NCBI RefSeq assembly: GCF_029868745.1
Contig: NZ_JARWOP010000224.1
Coordinates: 1-35,455, forward strand
Length of the DNA stretch: 35,455 nucleotides
Source of the DNA: Nocardia wallacei
GTDB lineage: Bacteria > Actinomycetota > Actinomycetes > Mycobacteriales > Mycobacteriaceae
Direction of reading: 5' to 3'
The position numbers were made by a program, and so were the translations under genes. This document shows, piece by piece, positions 15,181 to 24,127 of this stretch (positions are counted from its first letter, which is position 1; every line of letters starts with the position of its first letter). The notes below the pieces were generated by a model. That model had not been told where the DNA came from. It worked only from the letters and a program-made list of their open reading frames with translations, and made no database searches.

Positions 15181-16304
15181 TGTTCCGACGACACCGGACA
15201 ACGGCTCCGCACAGCGTGCTCGGTTCGCGGGCGACCATGTCGGCGGCCGGGGCGCTGGCGCTGGTCGTGGTCGCCGTGGTCGGCTATCTCGTCGTCGCGA
15301 ATCCGTTGCGCGAGAAGGTGTCCTACTGCGCGCTGATGCCCGACAGTGTCGGGCTGTACCGAGGCAACCACGTCACGATGCGCGGCATTCCCGTCGGGAC
15401 GGTCACGGCTGTCCGGCCCGCCGGAGACAAGGTGCGGGTCGACTTCGCCGTGGACGCCGAGCATCCGGTGCCGGCCGATGCCGCCGCGACCACGCTGTCG
15501 CGCAATGTCACCACCGACCGCGACCTGGCCGTGCTGAACAGCGGGACCGTCCTGGATCGGTGGGATCCGGCACAGTGCCTCACCCGAACGCTGACGCCGA
15601 AAAGCCTGACCGAGACCCTGCACGCCGTGGCGGAGTTGTCGAAACAGCTGCTGGGCCCCGAACCCGAGCAGAACGACGAGATCGGCCGCCTGGTCACACA
15701 ATTGAACGCGGCGACAGCGGGCACCGGGCCGCAACTCAACGCCGTCATCGGCAAGCTCGGTGCCGCACTGGACCATCCGGATGCGGCCATCGGCCGGCTG
15801 TCCGGCATCATCGACAGCCTCTCGGCGCTGGCCGACAGCGTCTCCACGCACTGGGGCACCATCGACGCGATGGTGCTGGGGCTGGAGCAGATCCTGCGTC
15901 AGGTCAACAACGAACTGTTCAGCGAGACCACCGTCATCATCGATCACTTCCGCCGAGTTCTGCCCATGCTCAACGACATCACCACGATGTTCGGGGATCC
16001 GATCTTCCTGCTGCTGGACGCGTCGGTGCCGCTGATCCGGTTCCTCGGCGCGCATATCGCGACATTGCGGCAGATCCTCGACATGGTTCCGGTGATCACC
16101 GGCGCGTTCACCGCGATCCTCGATCCCCGCACCGGCGCGCCGGGGCTCACCTTCGCGCCGCCGCGGGTCGCGATTCCGACGCCCGAAGCGGAGAAGATCT
16201 GTGCCGCAGTGGATCTCGTCGAACCAGGCAGGTGTTCGGCCGCCGTCGGCATGGCGAACGTCGATCTGGTGCGGATGATCCTGGCCTCGGCGGGCGCCCG
16301 ATGA
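15180..16304 (+). CDS. mceD: Mce family protein D (MlaD domain)
   Basis: A 374-residue Mce protein with an anchor helix (ALALVVVAVVGYLVVANPL), an MlaD domain (DSVGLYRGNHVTMRGIPVGTV) and a helical C-terminal part ending in a Cys pair region (KICAAVDLVEPGRCSAA). ATG 15180 overlaps the TGA of mceC by one base; a TTG two codons upstream is a weaker choice. Its stop overlaps mceE by four bases. Confidence 0.88.
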   Translation: MFRRHRTTAPHSVLGSRATMSAAGALALVVVAVVGYLVVANPLREKVSYCALMPDSVGLYRGNHVTMRGIPVGTVTAVRPAGDKVRVDFAVDAEHPVPADAAATTLSRNVTTDRDLAVLNSGTVLDRWDPAQCLTRTLTPKSLTETLHAVAELSKQLLGPEPEQNDEIGRLVTQLNAATAGTGPQLNAVIGKLGAALDHPDAAIGRLSGIIDSLSALADSVSTHWGTIDAMVLGLEQILRQVNNELFSETTVIIDHFRRVLPMLNDITTMFGDPIFLLLDASVPLIRFLGAHIATLRQILDMVPVITGAFTAILDPRTGAPGLTFAPPRVAIPTPEAEKICAAVDLVEPGRCSAAVGMANVDLVRMILASAGAR

Positions 16305-17371
16305 GGCGCGGGTTCGCGGGCCTGCGCCGAGCGGGATCGGCTGCCGCGATGGTCGCCGTATTGTCCTGCGGTGCATGCGCGTTCGATCCGGCGGAGTTGC
16401 CGCTGCCCGGGGCCGGTGTGGCCGGGTCCGGCTATCACATCCGTATCGAGTTCACCGATGTGCTGAATCTGCCCGCGCGGGCCAAGGTGATCGCCAACGG
16501 CGCACAGGTCGGCGTCGCGACGAATATCGCGCTGGCACAGCCGGAGCGGGGATCGGGCGGACACGTGGTCGTCGACGCCGAGATCGAGGACGCGGTCGAA
16601 CTGCCCACCACGACGACGGCGGTACTGCGGCAGAACACGCTGCTCGGCGACATCCACATCGCGCTGACCACGCCCCCGGACGGCTTCGGGCGGCTCCTGC
16701 ACGACGGCGACGCCATTCCCGTCGGCCAGACCCGGCCCGCGGTCCGCGTCGAGGACACCCTGGCCGGGGTCGCGACATTCGTGCAGGGCGGCGCGATCGA
16801 CCACCTCCAGGGCCTGATCACCGACCTCAACGGCGTGCTGCCGGAGGACCCGGCGCAGACCGCGCGCATCTTCCAGGTACTCGGCGCCGATGCCGCGGAT
16901 CTGTCCGCCGATCTGGATCAGGTCGACCATCTGCTCAACGGCCTCACCAAGGATTCCGAGGTGATGAATCGCCGGCGCGACACGTTGGCCGAGTTGCTCA
17001 CCGAACCCGCCGTCGAACAGCTGTCGGCCTCCGTCGCGACCATCGTCAACGTGATCGGCGTCCTCGGCGGCATGGCTCCGGTGGCGCACGCGCTCACCTG
17101 GCTCGCCCCGGTGGCGCAGTCCGCCGACGGCGCGCTCGGCGCGGTCTTCCCGCTGCTGTTCACCAGTCGGCCGCTGGATCTGCGGGCGCCGTCGAATCTC
17201 AATGCCCTGGTGGCGGTGATCCGCGACAAGATCATCCCGTTCGTCGAGCACGGGCCGAAGGTGCGGTTGCGCGGGGTGACGGTGACACCAGAGCAAGGGC
17301 CGCCGGTATCCGCCGACGACCAGGTCGAACAGATTCTGCGGACCCTGCGGATGATCGGAGTGGTGCGATGA
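16301..17371 (+). CDS. mceE: Mce family protein E, lipoprotein type (LprK-like)
   Basis: A 356-residue Mce protein. The N-terminus is a lipoprotein signal (RRAGSAAAMVAVLSCG) with lipobox VLSC and Cys23 as the probable lipidated residue, the distinguishing mark of MceE proteins. The MlaD domain follows (FTDVLNLPARAKVIANGAQVGVA, LRQNTLLGDIHIAL). ATG 16301 sits in the ATGA overlap with mceD; the longer open frame upstream is antisense-like filler within mceD. The next gene starts in another ATGA overlap. Confidence 0.9.
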   Translation: MRRGFAGLRRAGSAAAMVAVLSCGACAFDPAELPLPGAGVAGSGYHIRIEFTDVLNLPARAKVIANGAQVGVATNIALAQPERGSGGHVVVDAEIEDAVELPTTTTAVLRQNTLLGDIHIALTTPPDGFGRLLHDGDAIPVGQTRPAVRVEDTLAGVATFVQGGAIDHLQGLITDLNGVLPEDPAQTARIFQVLGADAADLSADLDQVDHLLNGLTKDSEVMNRRRDTLAELLTEPAVEQLSASVATIVNVIGVLGGMAPVAHALTWLAPVAQSADGALGAVFPLLFTSRPLDLRAPSNLNALVAVIRDKIIPFVEHGPKVRLRGVTVTPEQGPPVSADDQVEQILRTLRMIGVVR

Positions 17372-18330
17372 AGGCGCGATCGGTGTTGTCCCTCGGCGCG
17401 ATCGCCGTCGTGTCGGTCGTGGGCTCGGCGTATCTCGCCTTCGGTGTCGTGGGCGTAGATCCGTTCGCGGAGTACACCACCGTCACCATGCGGGTGGCCG
17501 ACTCCGGTGGTCTCGCGACCGGGTCGCCGGTGCTGCTGTCCGGGATCGAGGTGGGGGAGATCGCGGCCGTCGACTCGACCGCCGCCGGTGTGCGGGTGAC
17601 GATGGATATTCGCTCGGTGTACCAGGTTCCGGCCGACAGCCTCGTCACCATCGAGAATCTGTCCTGGCTCGGCGAGCCCTACGTGGAGTTCGCGCCGCGG
17701 GCGCCGGGCGGGCGCAACCTGCGCGACGGGGAGGCGGTCGATACGGCGCTCGTGCGGCCGCCGCTGTCGATACCGGAGCTGGCCCGGCTGGTCACCCGGG
17801 TGCTGGGCCGGATCGACCCGGCCGCCGCCAACTCCCTCGTCGACACGTTCACCGCGGCGCTGACGGGAACCGACGCGGTGGTTCCCGAGTTGTCGCGGTC
17901 CACCGGGCTGCTCGCCGCCGCCATCGCCGACCGGTCGCCCGCGGTCGGGGAACTGCTGCGCGACCTACAGAGCATCGCGCCGGACATGGCCGACGCCGGG
18001 CCCGCGATGACGGTCGCCCGGCCGCCGCTGATCGAATTCGGCCGGCGCGTGGACGATATCGCCGAGTCGATCGGCCGTCTCTTCCGCACCGGGGACGCGC
18101 CCCGGATGTACCAGGAGGACATGGGCCTGGTGCCGTTCGTCCACCGGCTCGGCACCTGGGTCGACGAGATCGGCCCCCAGCTCGCCCCCCTGGCGCCCAT
18201 GCTCCAACCCCTCGTCCAAACCGTCGTCACCGCCCTCCCACGGGTCGACCTCAGCGCCCTCATCTCCGCCGCCCTCGCCGCCACCGACCCCGCCGACGGC
18301 GCCATCCACCTACGCATAGCCCTCAACTAA
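17368..18330 (+). CDS. mceF: Mce family protein F (MlaD domain), short
   Basis: A 320-residue Mce protein with an N-terminal anchor (LSLGAIAVVSVVGSAYLAFG), an MlaD domain (VADSGGLATGSPVLLSGIEVGEI, YQVPADSLVTIENLSWLGEPYVEF) and a helical C-terminal part. It completes the A-F set. MceF of M. tuberculosis Mce1 is about 515 residues, so this one lacks a long tail. ATG 17368 overlaps the mceE stop by four bases. Confidence 0.9.
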   Translation: MKARSVLSLGAIAVVSVVGSAYLAFGVVGVDPFAEYTTVTMRVADSGGLATGSPVLLSGIEVGEIAAVDSTAAGVRVTMDIRSVYQVPADSLVTIENLSWLGEPYVEFAPRAPGGRNLRDGEAVDTALVRPPLSIPELARLVTRVLGRIDPAAANSLVDTFTAALTGTDAVVPELSRSTGLLAAAIADRSPAVGELLRDLQSIAPDMADAGPAMTVARPPLIEFGRRVDDIAESIGRLFRTGDAPRMYQEDMGLVPFVHRLGTWVDEIGPQLAPLAPMLQPLVQTVVTALPRVDLSALISAALAATDPADGAIHLRIALN

Positions 18331-18357
18331 CCTCCGACCGCGCAAAGGATCCCACCC

Positions 18358-19284
18358 ATGCCCCCGGAACCCAACCCCCGCAACGCAATTCCCGACGCCA
18401 CGCCAGACCGCTCAACCCTGGACAGCATTCTCGCCGAGACGGGCAACGCCACCTCGCAAGCCCCGGAGACCGCCGCCTCGGAAGGGTTCGCCGCAGTCGC
18501 CGCCGAACTCGATGGTGCGAGTACGCCGCACGAGGGCATGCCGGACCCGCACAACGCGGGGACCGGCGACGAGCCCGTAGAGGCTGCCGTCGATCCGAAC
18601 GCTGCGGCATCGGTAGCTGCGGGTGACAGTAAAACGCTTGGGCAACAAGGCATCCCAGAGGCGGTCGCGAAACAGGCGGCCACGCCGGAGGGTGGTGTCG
18701 GCACGGCCGAAGAGGTGGGGGAGGAACAGGCTGGGAAGGGTGGTCGGAACGGGGGCGGGGTGCGGAGCGTGTCGGTGCCATTGTCGGCGATTGCTGTGGG
18801 GGCCGGGGTGGTGGTGTTGGTGGCCGGGCTGGCGGTGGCGTGTTTCGGGTGGTGGTCGGCTCGGGACGAGGTGGAGGGGATGCGGTCGGGGGCGGCGGGG
18901 GAGCGGCATGCCGAGCAGGTGGCCACGGACTATGCGGTGGGGGCGTCGACCATCGATCACCAGAATGTCGCGGCGTGGGTGAGCAAGCTCAAGGCCAACA
19001 CCAGCCCGCAGCTGGCGAACAAATTCGACGCCACCGCACCGAAATTGGAGGAGATCCTGCTGCCGCTGAAGTGGACCTCCACGGCCGTGCCGATCGCGGC
19101 GAAGGTCGCATCGGCGTCGGGTGGCGTGTACAAGGTCAACGTCTTCGTCGACGTCACCTCCACCAATGCCCAGAACCCCAAGGGCGGGCAGATGACGGTC
19201 ACCTACAACGTCACCGTAGACAGCAACGGCGGCTGGCAGATCACCGACGTCGGCGGACTCGACGGCGCCCTGCCCACCCGCTGA
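18358..19284 (+). CDS. Mce-associated membrane protein (Mas/Mam-like)
   Basis: A 308-residue protein: an acidic, low-complexity N-terminal half (about 1-135), one transmembrane helix (LSAIAVGAGVVVLVAGLAVACFGWW, about 141-165), and a C-terminal NTF2/SnoaL-like outer domain (KLKANTSPQLANKFDATAPKLEE, VTYNVTVDSNGGWQITDVGG). This layout is standard for the Mce-associated proteins at the end of mce operons. ATG 18358 follows AAAGGA, 27 bases after the mceF stop. Only one such gene is present where many operons have two or more. The stop is just two bases from the convergent TetR gene. Confidence 0.87.
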   Translation: MPPEPNPRNAIPDATPDRSTLDSILAETGNATSQAPETAASEGFAAVAAELDGASTPHEGMPDPHNAGTGDEPVEAAVDPNAAASVAAGDSKTLGQQGIPEAVAKQAATPEGGVGTAEEVGEEQAGKGGRNGGGVRSVSVPLSAIAVGAGVVVLVAGLAVACFGWWSARDEVEGMRSGAAGERHAEQVATDYAVGASTIDHQNVAAWVSKLKANTSPQLANKFDATAPKLEEILLPLKWTSTAVPIAAKVASASGGVYKVNVFVDVTSTNAQNPKGGQMTVTYNVTVDSNGGWQITDVGGLDGALPTR

Positions 19285-19286
19285 GC

Positions 19287-19940
19287 TCACCCTGGCACGG
19301 CGAACAGCCGCACCAGCACCTCCACCGCCGACTGCTCGACCTCGGGCAGTTCCTCCGGGAACCCCGCGCTGATCGGCCCCAGCACCAGCTCCTCGATCGC
19401 CCCCACCGCCGCCGTGAACATCGCGCCCGGTGCCGGGGGCCAGTCGGGGTGCACCGCCCGCGCCCGAATGTGCCACTTCCGCAGGATGTCCGCGATCCGC
19501 TGATATCCGACATTGCGCAGCGCCAACCCGAGTTCGCCCATGCCCGGCAGCTCGATGATCAGGCACCGCGTGAATTCCGGTTCGGCGGAACATAATTCGA
19601 GGTATCCGCGAATGCTCCGCCGCAGCTCGTCCAGCGGGTCGCTGCGCTCCGCGGGCGATTCCAGCGCGGCGAACACCACCTCGGCGCCGGCCAGCGCGGC
19701 GTCCAGGAAGCACTGCTGCTTGTCGGTGAAGTGCTGATAGAACTCGCGACGCGAAACCCGCGCTCGCGCAACGATATCCGCGACAGTGGTGGCGGCGTAC
19801 CCCTTCTCCGCCACCGCCGAGATCACCCCGCGCAGCAGCCGCGACCGCTGCTCCTCGCGGGCCTGTGCGGCCGGGAGGCTGCTGCGCCCCCGCGGTAATC
19901 CCGGCTTGGACGCGTCGTAGACGCCCGACAACTGCGTCAC
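19287..19940 (-). CDS. TetR family transcriptional regulator
   Basis: A 217-residue regulator. The N-terminal helix-turn-helix is clear: LLRGVISAVAEKGYAATTVADIVARARVSRREFYQHFTDKQQCF. The C-terminal ligand domain has no recognised subfamily. The start chosen is GTG 19940, preceded by GGAGG at a 7-base spacer; a GTG at 19958 is possible. It lies 64 bases downstream of the FadB2-like gene on the same strand and could be co-transcribed with it, and it is convergent with the mce operon. Likely targets to test are the 15-bp palindromes at 20966-20980 and 10164-10178. Confidence 0.9.
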   Translation of the reverse strand: MTQLSGVYDASKPGLPRGRSSLPAAQAREEQRSRLLRGVISAVAEKGYAATTVADIVARARVSRREFYQHFTDKQQCFLDAALAGAEVVFAALESPAERSDPLDELRRSIRGYLELCSAEPEFTRCLIIELPGMGELGLALRNVGYQRIADILRKWHIRARAVHPDWPPAPGAMFTAAVGAIEELVLGPISAGFPEELPEVEQSAVEVLVRLFAVPG

Positions 19941-20004
19941 CCCAACGCCTCCCACCACCTAGCCGACGACCAGCCATTCTATGCGCCGGAAACCGGCCCC
20001 CGGA

Positions 20005-20850
20005 TCAGTAGGTGTAGAAGCCGCGCCCGGTCTTGCGGCCCAGATATCCCGCCTCGACCATGCGGCGCAGCAGCACCGGCGGGGCGTACTGCGGTTCGCC
20101 GAACTCCTGGTAGAGCGATTCCGCCACGGCGAGCGTGACATCCAGGCCGATGGTGTCGGTCAGGCGCAGCGGGCCCATCGGGTGGGCGCAGCCCGACACC
20201 ATGCCCTCGTCGATGTCCTCGGCGCTGGCGAAGCCGGTCTCGAACATGCGGATCGCCGCGCACAGGTAGGGAATGAGCAGCGCGTTGACGATGAACCCGG
20301 CCTGGTCCTTGGATTCGATGGTGCGCTTGCCCAGCACGTCGCGGGCGTAGGCGGTCACCGAATCGGCCACGGCCCGTTCGGTTTTCAGCGTGACCACGAT
20401 CTCGACCAGCGGCAGCACCGGCACCGGGTTGAAGAAATGCAGGCCGACCACGCGGCCGGGCCGGGTGGTGGCGTTGGCCAGCCGGATCACCGGGATGGAG
20501 GAGGTGTTGGTGGCGAGGATGGTCTCGGGGGAGACGATGGCGTCGAGCTTGCCGAAGAACTCGGCCTTCAGCTCCTCGATCTCCGGGGCCGCCTCGACCA
20601 CCAGTTCCCGGTCGGCGAAGTCGTCGATGGTGACGGTGAGCGTGATGCGGGCCCGCGCCGCGTCGGCGTCGGCCTGCTCCAGCCGACCGGACTTCACCGC
20701 CCGCGCCAGCGACTTCTCCAGGCGGGCGACGGCCGCGTCCGCGGCTTCCGCGTCGCGCTCCAGCACCAGCACCTCACCGCCGGCTCGCGCGGCCACCTCG
20801 GCGATGCCCGCCCCCATCGTTCCGCCACCGATCACGCCGATCCGTTGCAC
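20005..20850 (-). CDS. fadB2: 3-hydroxybutyryl-CoA dehydrogenase (FadB2-like)
   Basis: A 281-residue NAD-dependent 3-hydroxyacyl-CoA dehydrogenase, the enzyme of the third beta-oxidation step. The NAD-binding motif is RIGVIGGGTMGAGIAEV; NTSSIPV and GLHFFNPVPVLPLVEIV hold the catalytic Ser/His region; KDQAGFIVNALLIPYLCAA and HPMGPLRLTDTIGLD mark the dimerising C-terminal domain, ending GYLGRKTGRGFYTY. The start is GTG 20850 with AAGGAG at an ideal distance. It resembles M. tuberculosis Rv0468. It is divergent from a methyltransferase gene over 128 bases. Confidence 0.93.
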   Translation of the reverse strand: MQRIGVIGGGTMGAGIAEVAARAGGEVLVLERDAEAADAAVARLEKSLARAVKSGRLEQADADAARARITLTVTIDDFADRELVVEAAPEIEELKAEFFGKLDAIVSPETILATNTSSIPVIRLANATTRPGRVVGLHFFNPVPVLPLVEIVVTLKTERAVADSVTAYARDVLGKRTIESKDQAGFIVNALLIPYLCAAIRMFETGFASAEDIDEGMVSGCAHPMGPLRLTDTIGLDVTLAVAESLYQEFGEPQYAPPVLLRRMVEAGYLGRKTGRGFYTY

Positions 20851-20965
20851 GCGTCTCTCCTTCGTCCTGCGGCGTCGCACCGGCCCCCGGCGCGACAACT
20901 TTCGCTACGAGGGTCGCACAGCCCCGGTCCGCCCTGTCGCTCGGTGCGCTCGACGCCGACCTCTG

Positions 20966-21662
<697 letters not shown>

Positions 21663-21670
21663 TCGCCTCG

Positions 21671-22807
21671 TCAACGACGATAGGGTTCGGTCAGCGCGGT
21701 CGGCGTCCGGGCGACCGCCAGCACATCCGCCGGATAATCGGGCCCCGCCTTGTAAAAGCGGGCCCGGGTGCGGCCGACAGGCTCCAGGACGCCGAGCGCC
21801 ACGAGATCACGCAGATCACGTTGTGCCTGCTGCACACTCAGCCCTTCGGCCTGCTCGTAGCGTGTCCGGCGGACCCGGCCGGACAGCGCTACATCGTGCA
21901 GCGCGCTGACCGCCCGTTCGTCTATGCGGATACCGGCTAGATACTCTTCCAGCATCGACCACACGGTACCGGCGCGAACCCAGCGCGCGTGCACGGTCTG
22001 CGCCTGCTGGTGATACGCGGTCAGATTGAACCTGATCCATTCGGCCACATCCTGATCCGGCCGATACGTACTGCCGCGCCGACCGAGCACCTGGTAGTAC
22101 TCCCAAGTATTACCGGGCCTCCCCAGCCAGGCCTCGATGGACGAAAACTCCGGTGCGAGAACGCTTTCCCGAGCGATGAGCAACGTTTGCAGGGACCTCG
22201 ACATCCGCCCATTGCCATCCGCCCAGGGGTGGATGGAGACAAGGTGCAGATGGGCCATCGCCGCGCGGACGAGCGGGTGTGTGCCATCGTCGGCATCGAG
22301 CCAGTCCACCAGTTCCGCCATCAACTGTGGCACTTCATCGGCGTCCGGGGCGGTATATGCGGCGATGCTCGGGTCGCGGGCATCGGTGACATACACCGGT
22401 CCGCGTCGCCATTGACCGGCCGGTCGTCGCTCGGTGTGCCGGTGCCCCTGCAGCATCCAGTGCAGCGAATTGAGCAAACCCTTGCTGTAGGCGAAGTCAT
22501 CTACGTCGTGCAGTGTCTGGATGTAGGTCATCATGCGCTCGTAGGCGAGCGTTTCGGCCTTGTCCTCCTCGGAGACTTCGACATCACGTTCACCTGCGAT
22601 CAGGTCCTCGACATCGACGGTCGAAACCTTGAACCCCTCGATGGAGTTCGATGCCGCGACAGCATCCGCTGTCAGGAATTTGCGCAGCGCGGCGGCCCAT
22701 CTTCCCGGCTCGGAGCGCACTGCATGGCACAGGTCAGTGCGCATTCGGTCGACTTCGGTCAGGACGTGTTCGTCGATGGCTGTCAGGGCCGGCGTCGGGA
22801 ACAGCAT
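21671..22807 (-). CDS. Fic-family AMP-transferase-like protein with N-terminal inhibitory motif
   Basis: A 378-residue Fic protein. The active-site motif is HPWADGNGRMSR (about 193-204), matching HPFxxGNGRxxR with Phe to Trp; the catalytic His and the phosphate-binding GNGR are kept. SNSIEG at 53-58 fits the (S/T)xxxE(G/N) inhibitory helix, making it a class II enzyme with its own brake. The C-terminal part (RTRYEQAEGLSVQQAQRDLRDLVALGVLEPVG) is a winged helix. Fic proteins move AMP from ATP to target proteins; the target here is unknown and no separate antitoxin is adjacent. ATG 22807 is chosen; the frame is open upstream through the preceding gene. Confidence 0.9.
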   Translation of the reverse strand: MLFPTPALTAIDEHVLTEVDRMRTDLCHAVRSEPGRWAAALRKFLTADAVAASNSIEGFKVSTVDVEDLIAGERDVEVSEEDKAETLAYERMMTYIQTLHDVDDFAYSKGLLNSLHWMLQGHRHTERRPAGQWRRGPVYVTDARDPSIAAYTAPDADEVPQLMAELVDWLDADDGTHPLVRAAMAHLHLVSIHPWADGNGRMSRSLQTLLIARESVLAPEFSSIEAWLGRPGNTWEYYQVLGRRGSTYRPDQDVAEWIRFNLTAYHQQAQTVHARWVRAGTVWSMLEEYLAGIRIDERAVSALHDVALSGRVRRTRYEQAEGLSVQQAQRDLRDLVALGVLEPVGRTRARFYKAGPDYPADVLAVARTPTALTEPYRR

Positions 22808-22824
22808 GACCCGTGCGCCCGGCC

Positions 22825-23268
22825 TCAGCTGTTGCTGTAGATGCGGTCGGGGGTGATGAGGACGGCGGTGCGGTGTTCGGCGGTCATTACTCGGTCGTAT
22901 TCGTCCCAGTCTTCGTGGGTACCGCCTGCGGCGGTGAAGATTTCGCGTAGGAGGAGGCGGAGGCGTTCGGGGTCGATGGTGGGGGCTGGGTCGTCGGGGC
23001 CGGCGATCCACACAGGACCCTCGGCGGCGGCCCATTGCCAGCCGACGCGGGCGACGGCCGTCGTGCGGGGGCGGGCGCGGAGGTTGTCCAGTTTGCGGGT
23101 GCCGCCGCGGACCACCATGCCCACCACTCGATCGCCTGTCACCGGGTGTGGCAGCACACCGGCGTTCACCAAGGACGACTGAATGCTGCCGTCCGCCCGG
23201 GCGGTCGACACGACGCACAGGCCGTGATCACCGGCGAGCAGCCGTGCGAAATCCGCGAGATCGGTCAC
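22825..23268 (-). CDS. Split-barrel F420/FMN-dependent oxidoreductase-like protein (PPOX family)
   Basis: A 147-residue protein of the pyridoxamine-phosphate-oxidase-like split barrel, TIGR03618/FDOR-B type. Visible marks are FARLLAGDHGLCVVSTARADGSIQSSLVNAG at the start, RKLDNLRARPRTTAVARVGWQWAAAEGPVWI in the cofactor region, and WDEYDRVMTAEHRTAVLITPDRIYSN at the end. Such proteins use F420 or FMN, or bind haem or biliverdin in related groups; which applies cannot be said. The GTG start at 23268 has no ribosome site but lies six bases after a TAGACT box, suggesting a leaderless mRNA. The Fic gene follows 17 bases later. Confidence 0.85.
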   Translation of the reverse strand: MTDLADFARLLAGDHGLCVVSTARADGSIQSSLVNAGVLPHPVTGDRVVGMVVRGGTRKLDNLRARPRTTAVARVGWQWAAAEGPVWIAGPDDPAPTIDPERLRLLLREIFTAAGGTHEDWDEYDRVMTAEHRTAVLITPDRIYSNS

Positions 23269-23274
23269 GTGCGG

Positions 23275-23280
23275 AGTCTA
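23275..23280 (-). promoter_or_regulatory. -10-like box suggesting leaderless transcription of the split-barrel gene
   Basis: TAGACT on the minus strand fits the actinobacterial TANNNT -10 box. Six bases separate it from the GTG start at 23268, so the transcript would begin at or next to the start codon; no Shine-Dalgarno site is present. Confidence 0.4.
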
Positions 23281-23318
23281 CGTGCGCCGTACCCGCCCCG
23301 CGGTCGTGAACGGGGGAC

Positions 23319-24032
23319 TCAGCCGTGGCGCACCGCGGCCAGTACGGGTTGCGCGAGTTCGGGGCGGCAGATGAGCAGGTCGGGCAGGTACGGGTCGGGC
23401 CGGTTGTAGCGCAGCGGCGAGCCGTCGAGGCGGGAGACGTGCAGTCCGGCCGCCGCGGCGACGGCCACCGGTGCGCACGAATCCCATTCGTACTGACCGC
23501 CGGAGTGCGCGTAGACGTCGGCGATGCCGCGCACGACGGCCATCGCCTTCGCGCCCGCGGACCCCATCGGCACCGGCGTCGCCGACAACTCGGTCGTCAA
23601 CCGCTGCACCTCCCGCGACATCCGGCTGCGGGACACCGCGACGCGGACGGGTCCGGAGTGCGCGGGAGCGAGTGGGGGCGGTTCGCCGGTGTGCAGCACG
23701 ATGCCCTGCGCGGGCAGCGCGACCGCGCCCGCCTCCGGCGCGCCGTCCACCGCGAGCGCGACGTGCACCGCCCAGTCGTCGCGGGGCGGCTGGCCGTACT
23801 CCCGGGTGCCGTCGAGCGGGTCGATGATCCATACCCGCGACCGGCCGAGACGCACCGCATCGTCGGGACTCTCCTCGGACAGCACGGCGTCGTCCGGCCG
23901 CTCCTGCCGCAGCCGCTCCAGCAGCAGCGTGTTGGACCGACGGTCTCCGACGGCCCCGCCCTCCGCCCGGATGGCGAGCAACAGCTCACCGGCTTCCTCG
24001 GCGAGCGCCGCCGCCAGGTAGTGATCGTCCAT
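23319..24032 (-). CDS. cysQ: 3'(2'),5'-bisphosphate nucleotidase (CysQ-like, inositol phosphatase superfamily)
   Basis: A 237-residue Mg-dependent phosphatase of the IMPase/FIG superfamily. Motifs: LSEESPDD (metal-binding acids), [14 protein letters not shown] (DPxDGT metal/phosphate motif) and [22 protein letters not shown] (WDxxAP). CysQ proteins remove the 3'-phosphate of PAP or PAPS in sulfur assimilation, and some also act on inositol phosphates. ATG 24032 is preceded by AGGA five bases upstream, so the longer N-terminal frame is not used. It follows the acyl-CoA dehydrogenase on the same strand at 95 bases. Confidence 0.9.
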   Translation of the reverse strand: MDDHYLAAALAEEAGELLLAIRAEGGAVGDRRSNTLLLERLRQERPDDAVLSEESPDDAVRLGRSRVWIIDPLDGTREYGQPPRDDWAVHVALAVDGAPEAGAVALPAQGIVLHTGEPPPLAPAHSGPVRVAVSRSRMSREVQRLTTELSATPVPMGSAGAKAMAVVRGIADVYAHSGGQYEWDSCAPVAVAAAAGLHVSRLDGSPLRYNRPDPYLPDLLICRPELAQPVLAAVRHG

Positions 24033-24127
24033 GCCCGTCCTAATCCTCGGTACCCGACCGAGTATGCCCGCCCGCCACGGCGTGTTGATCACCCGGTCCA
24101 CGGGCGCTGCGGTTGCGGATTACGGCG

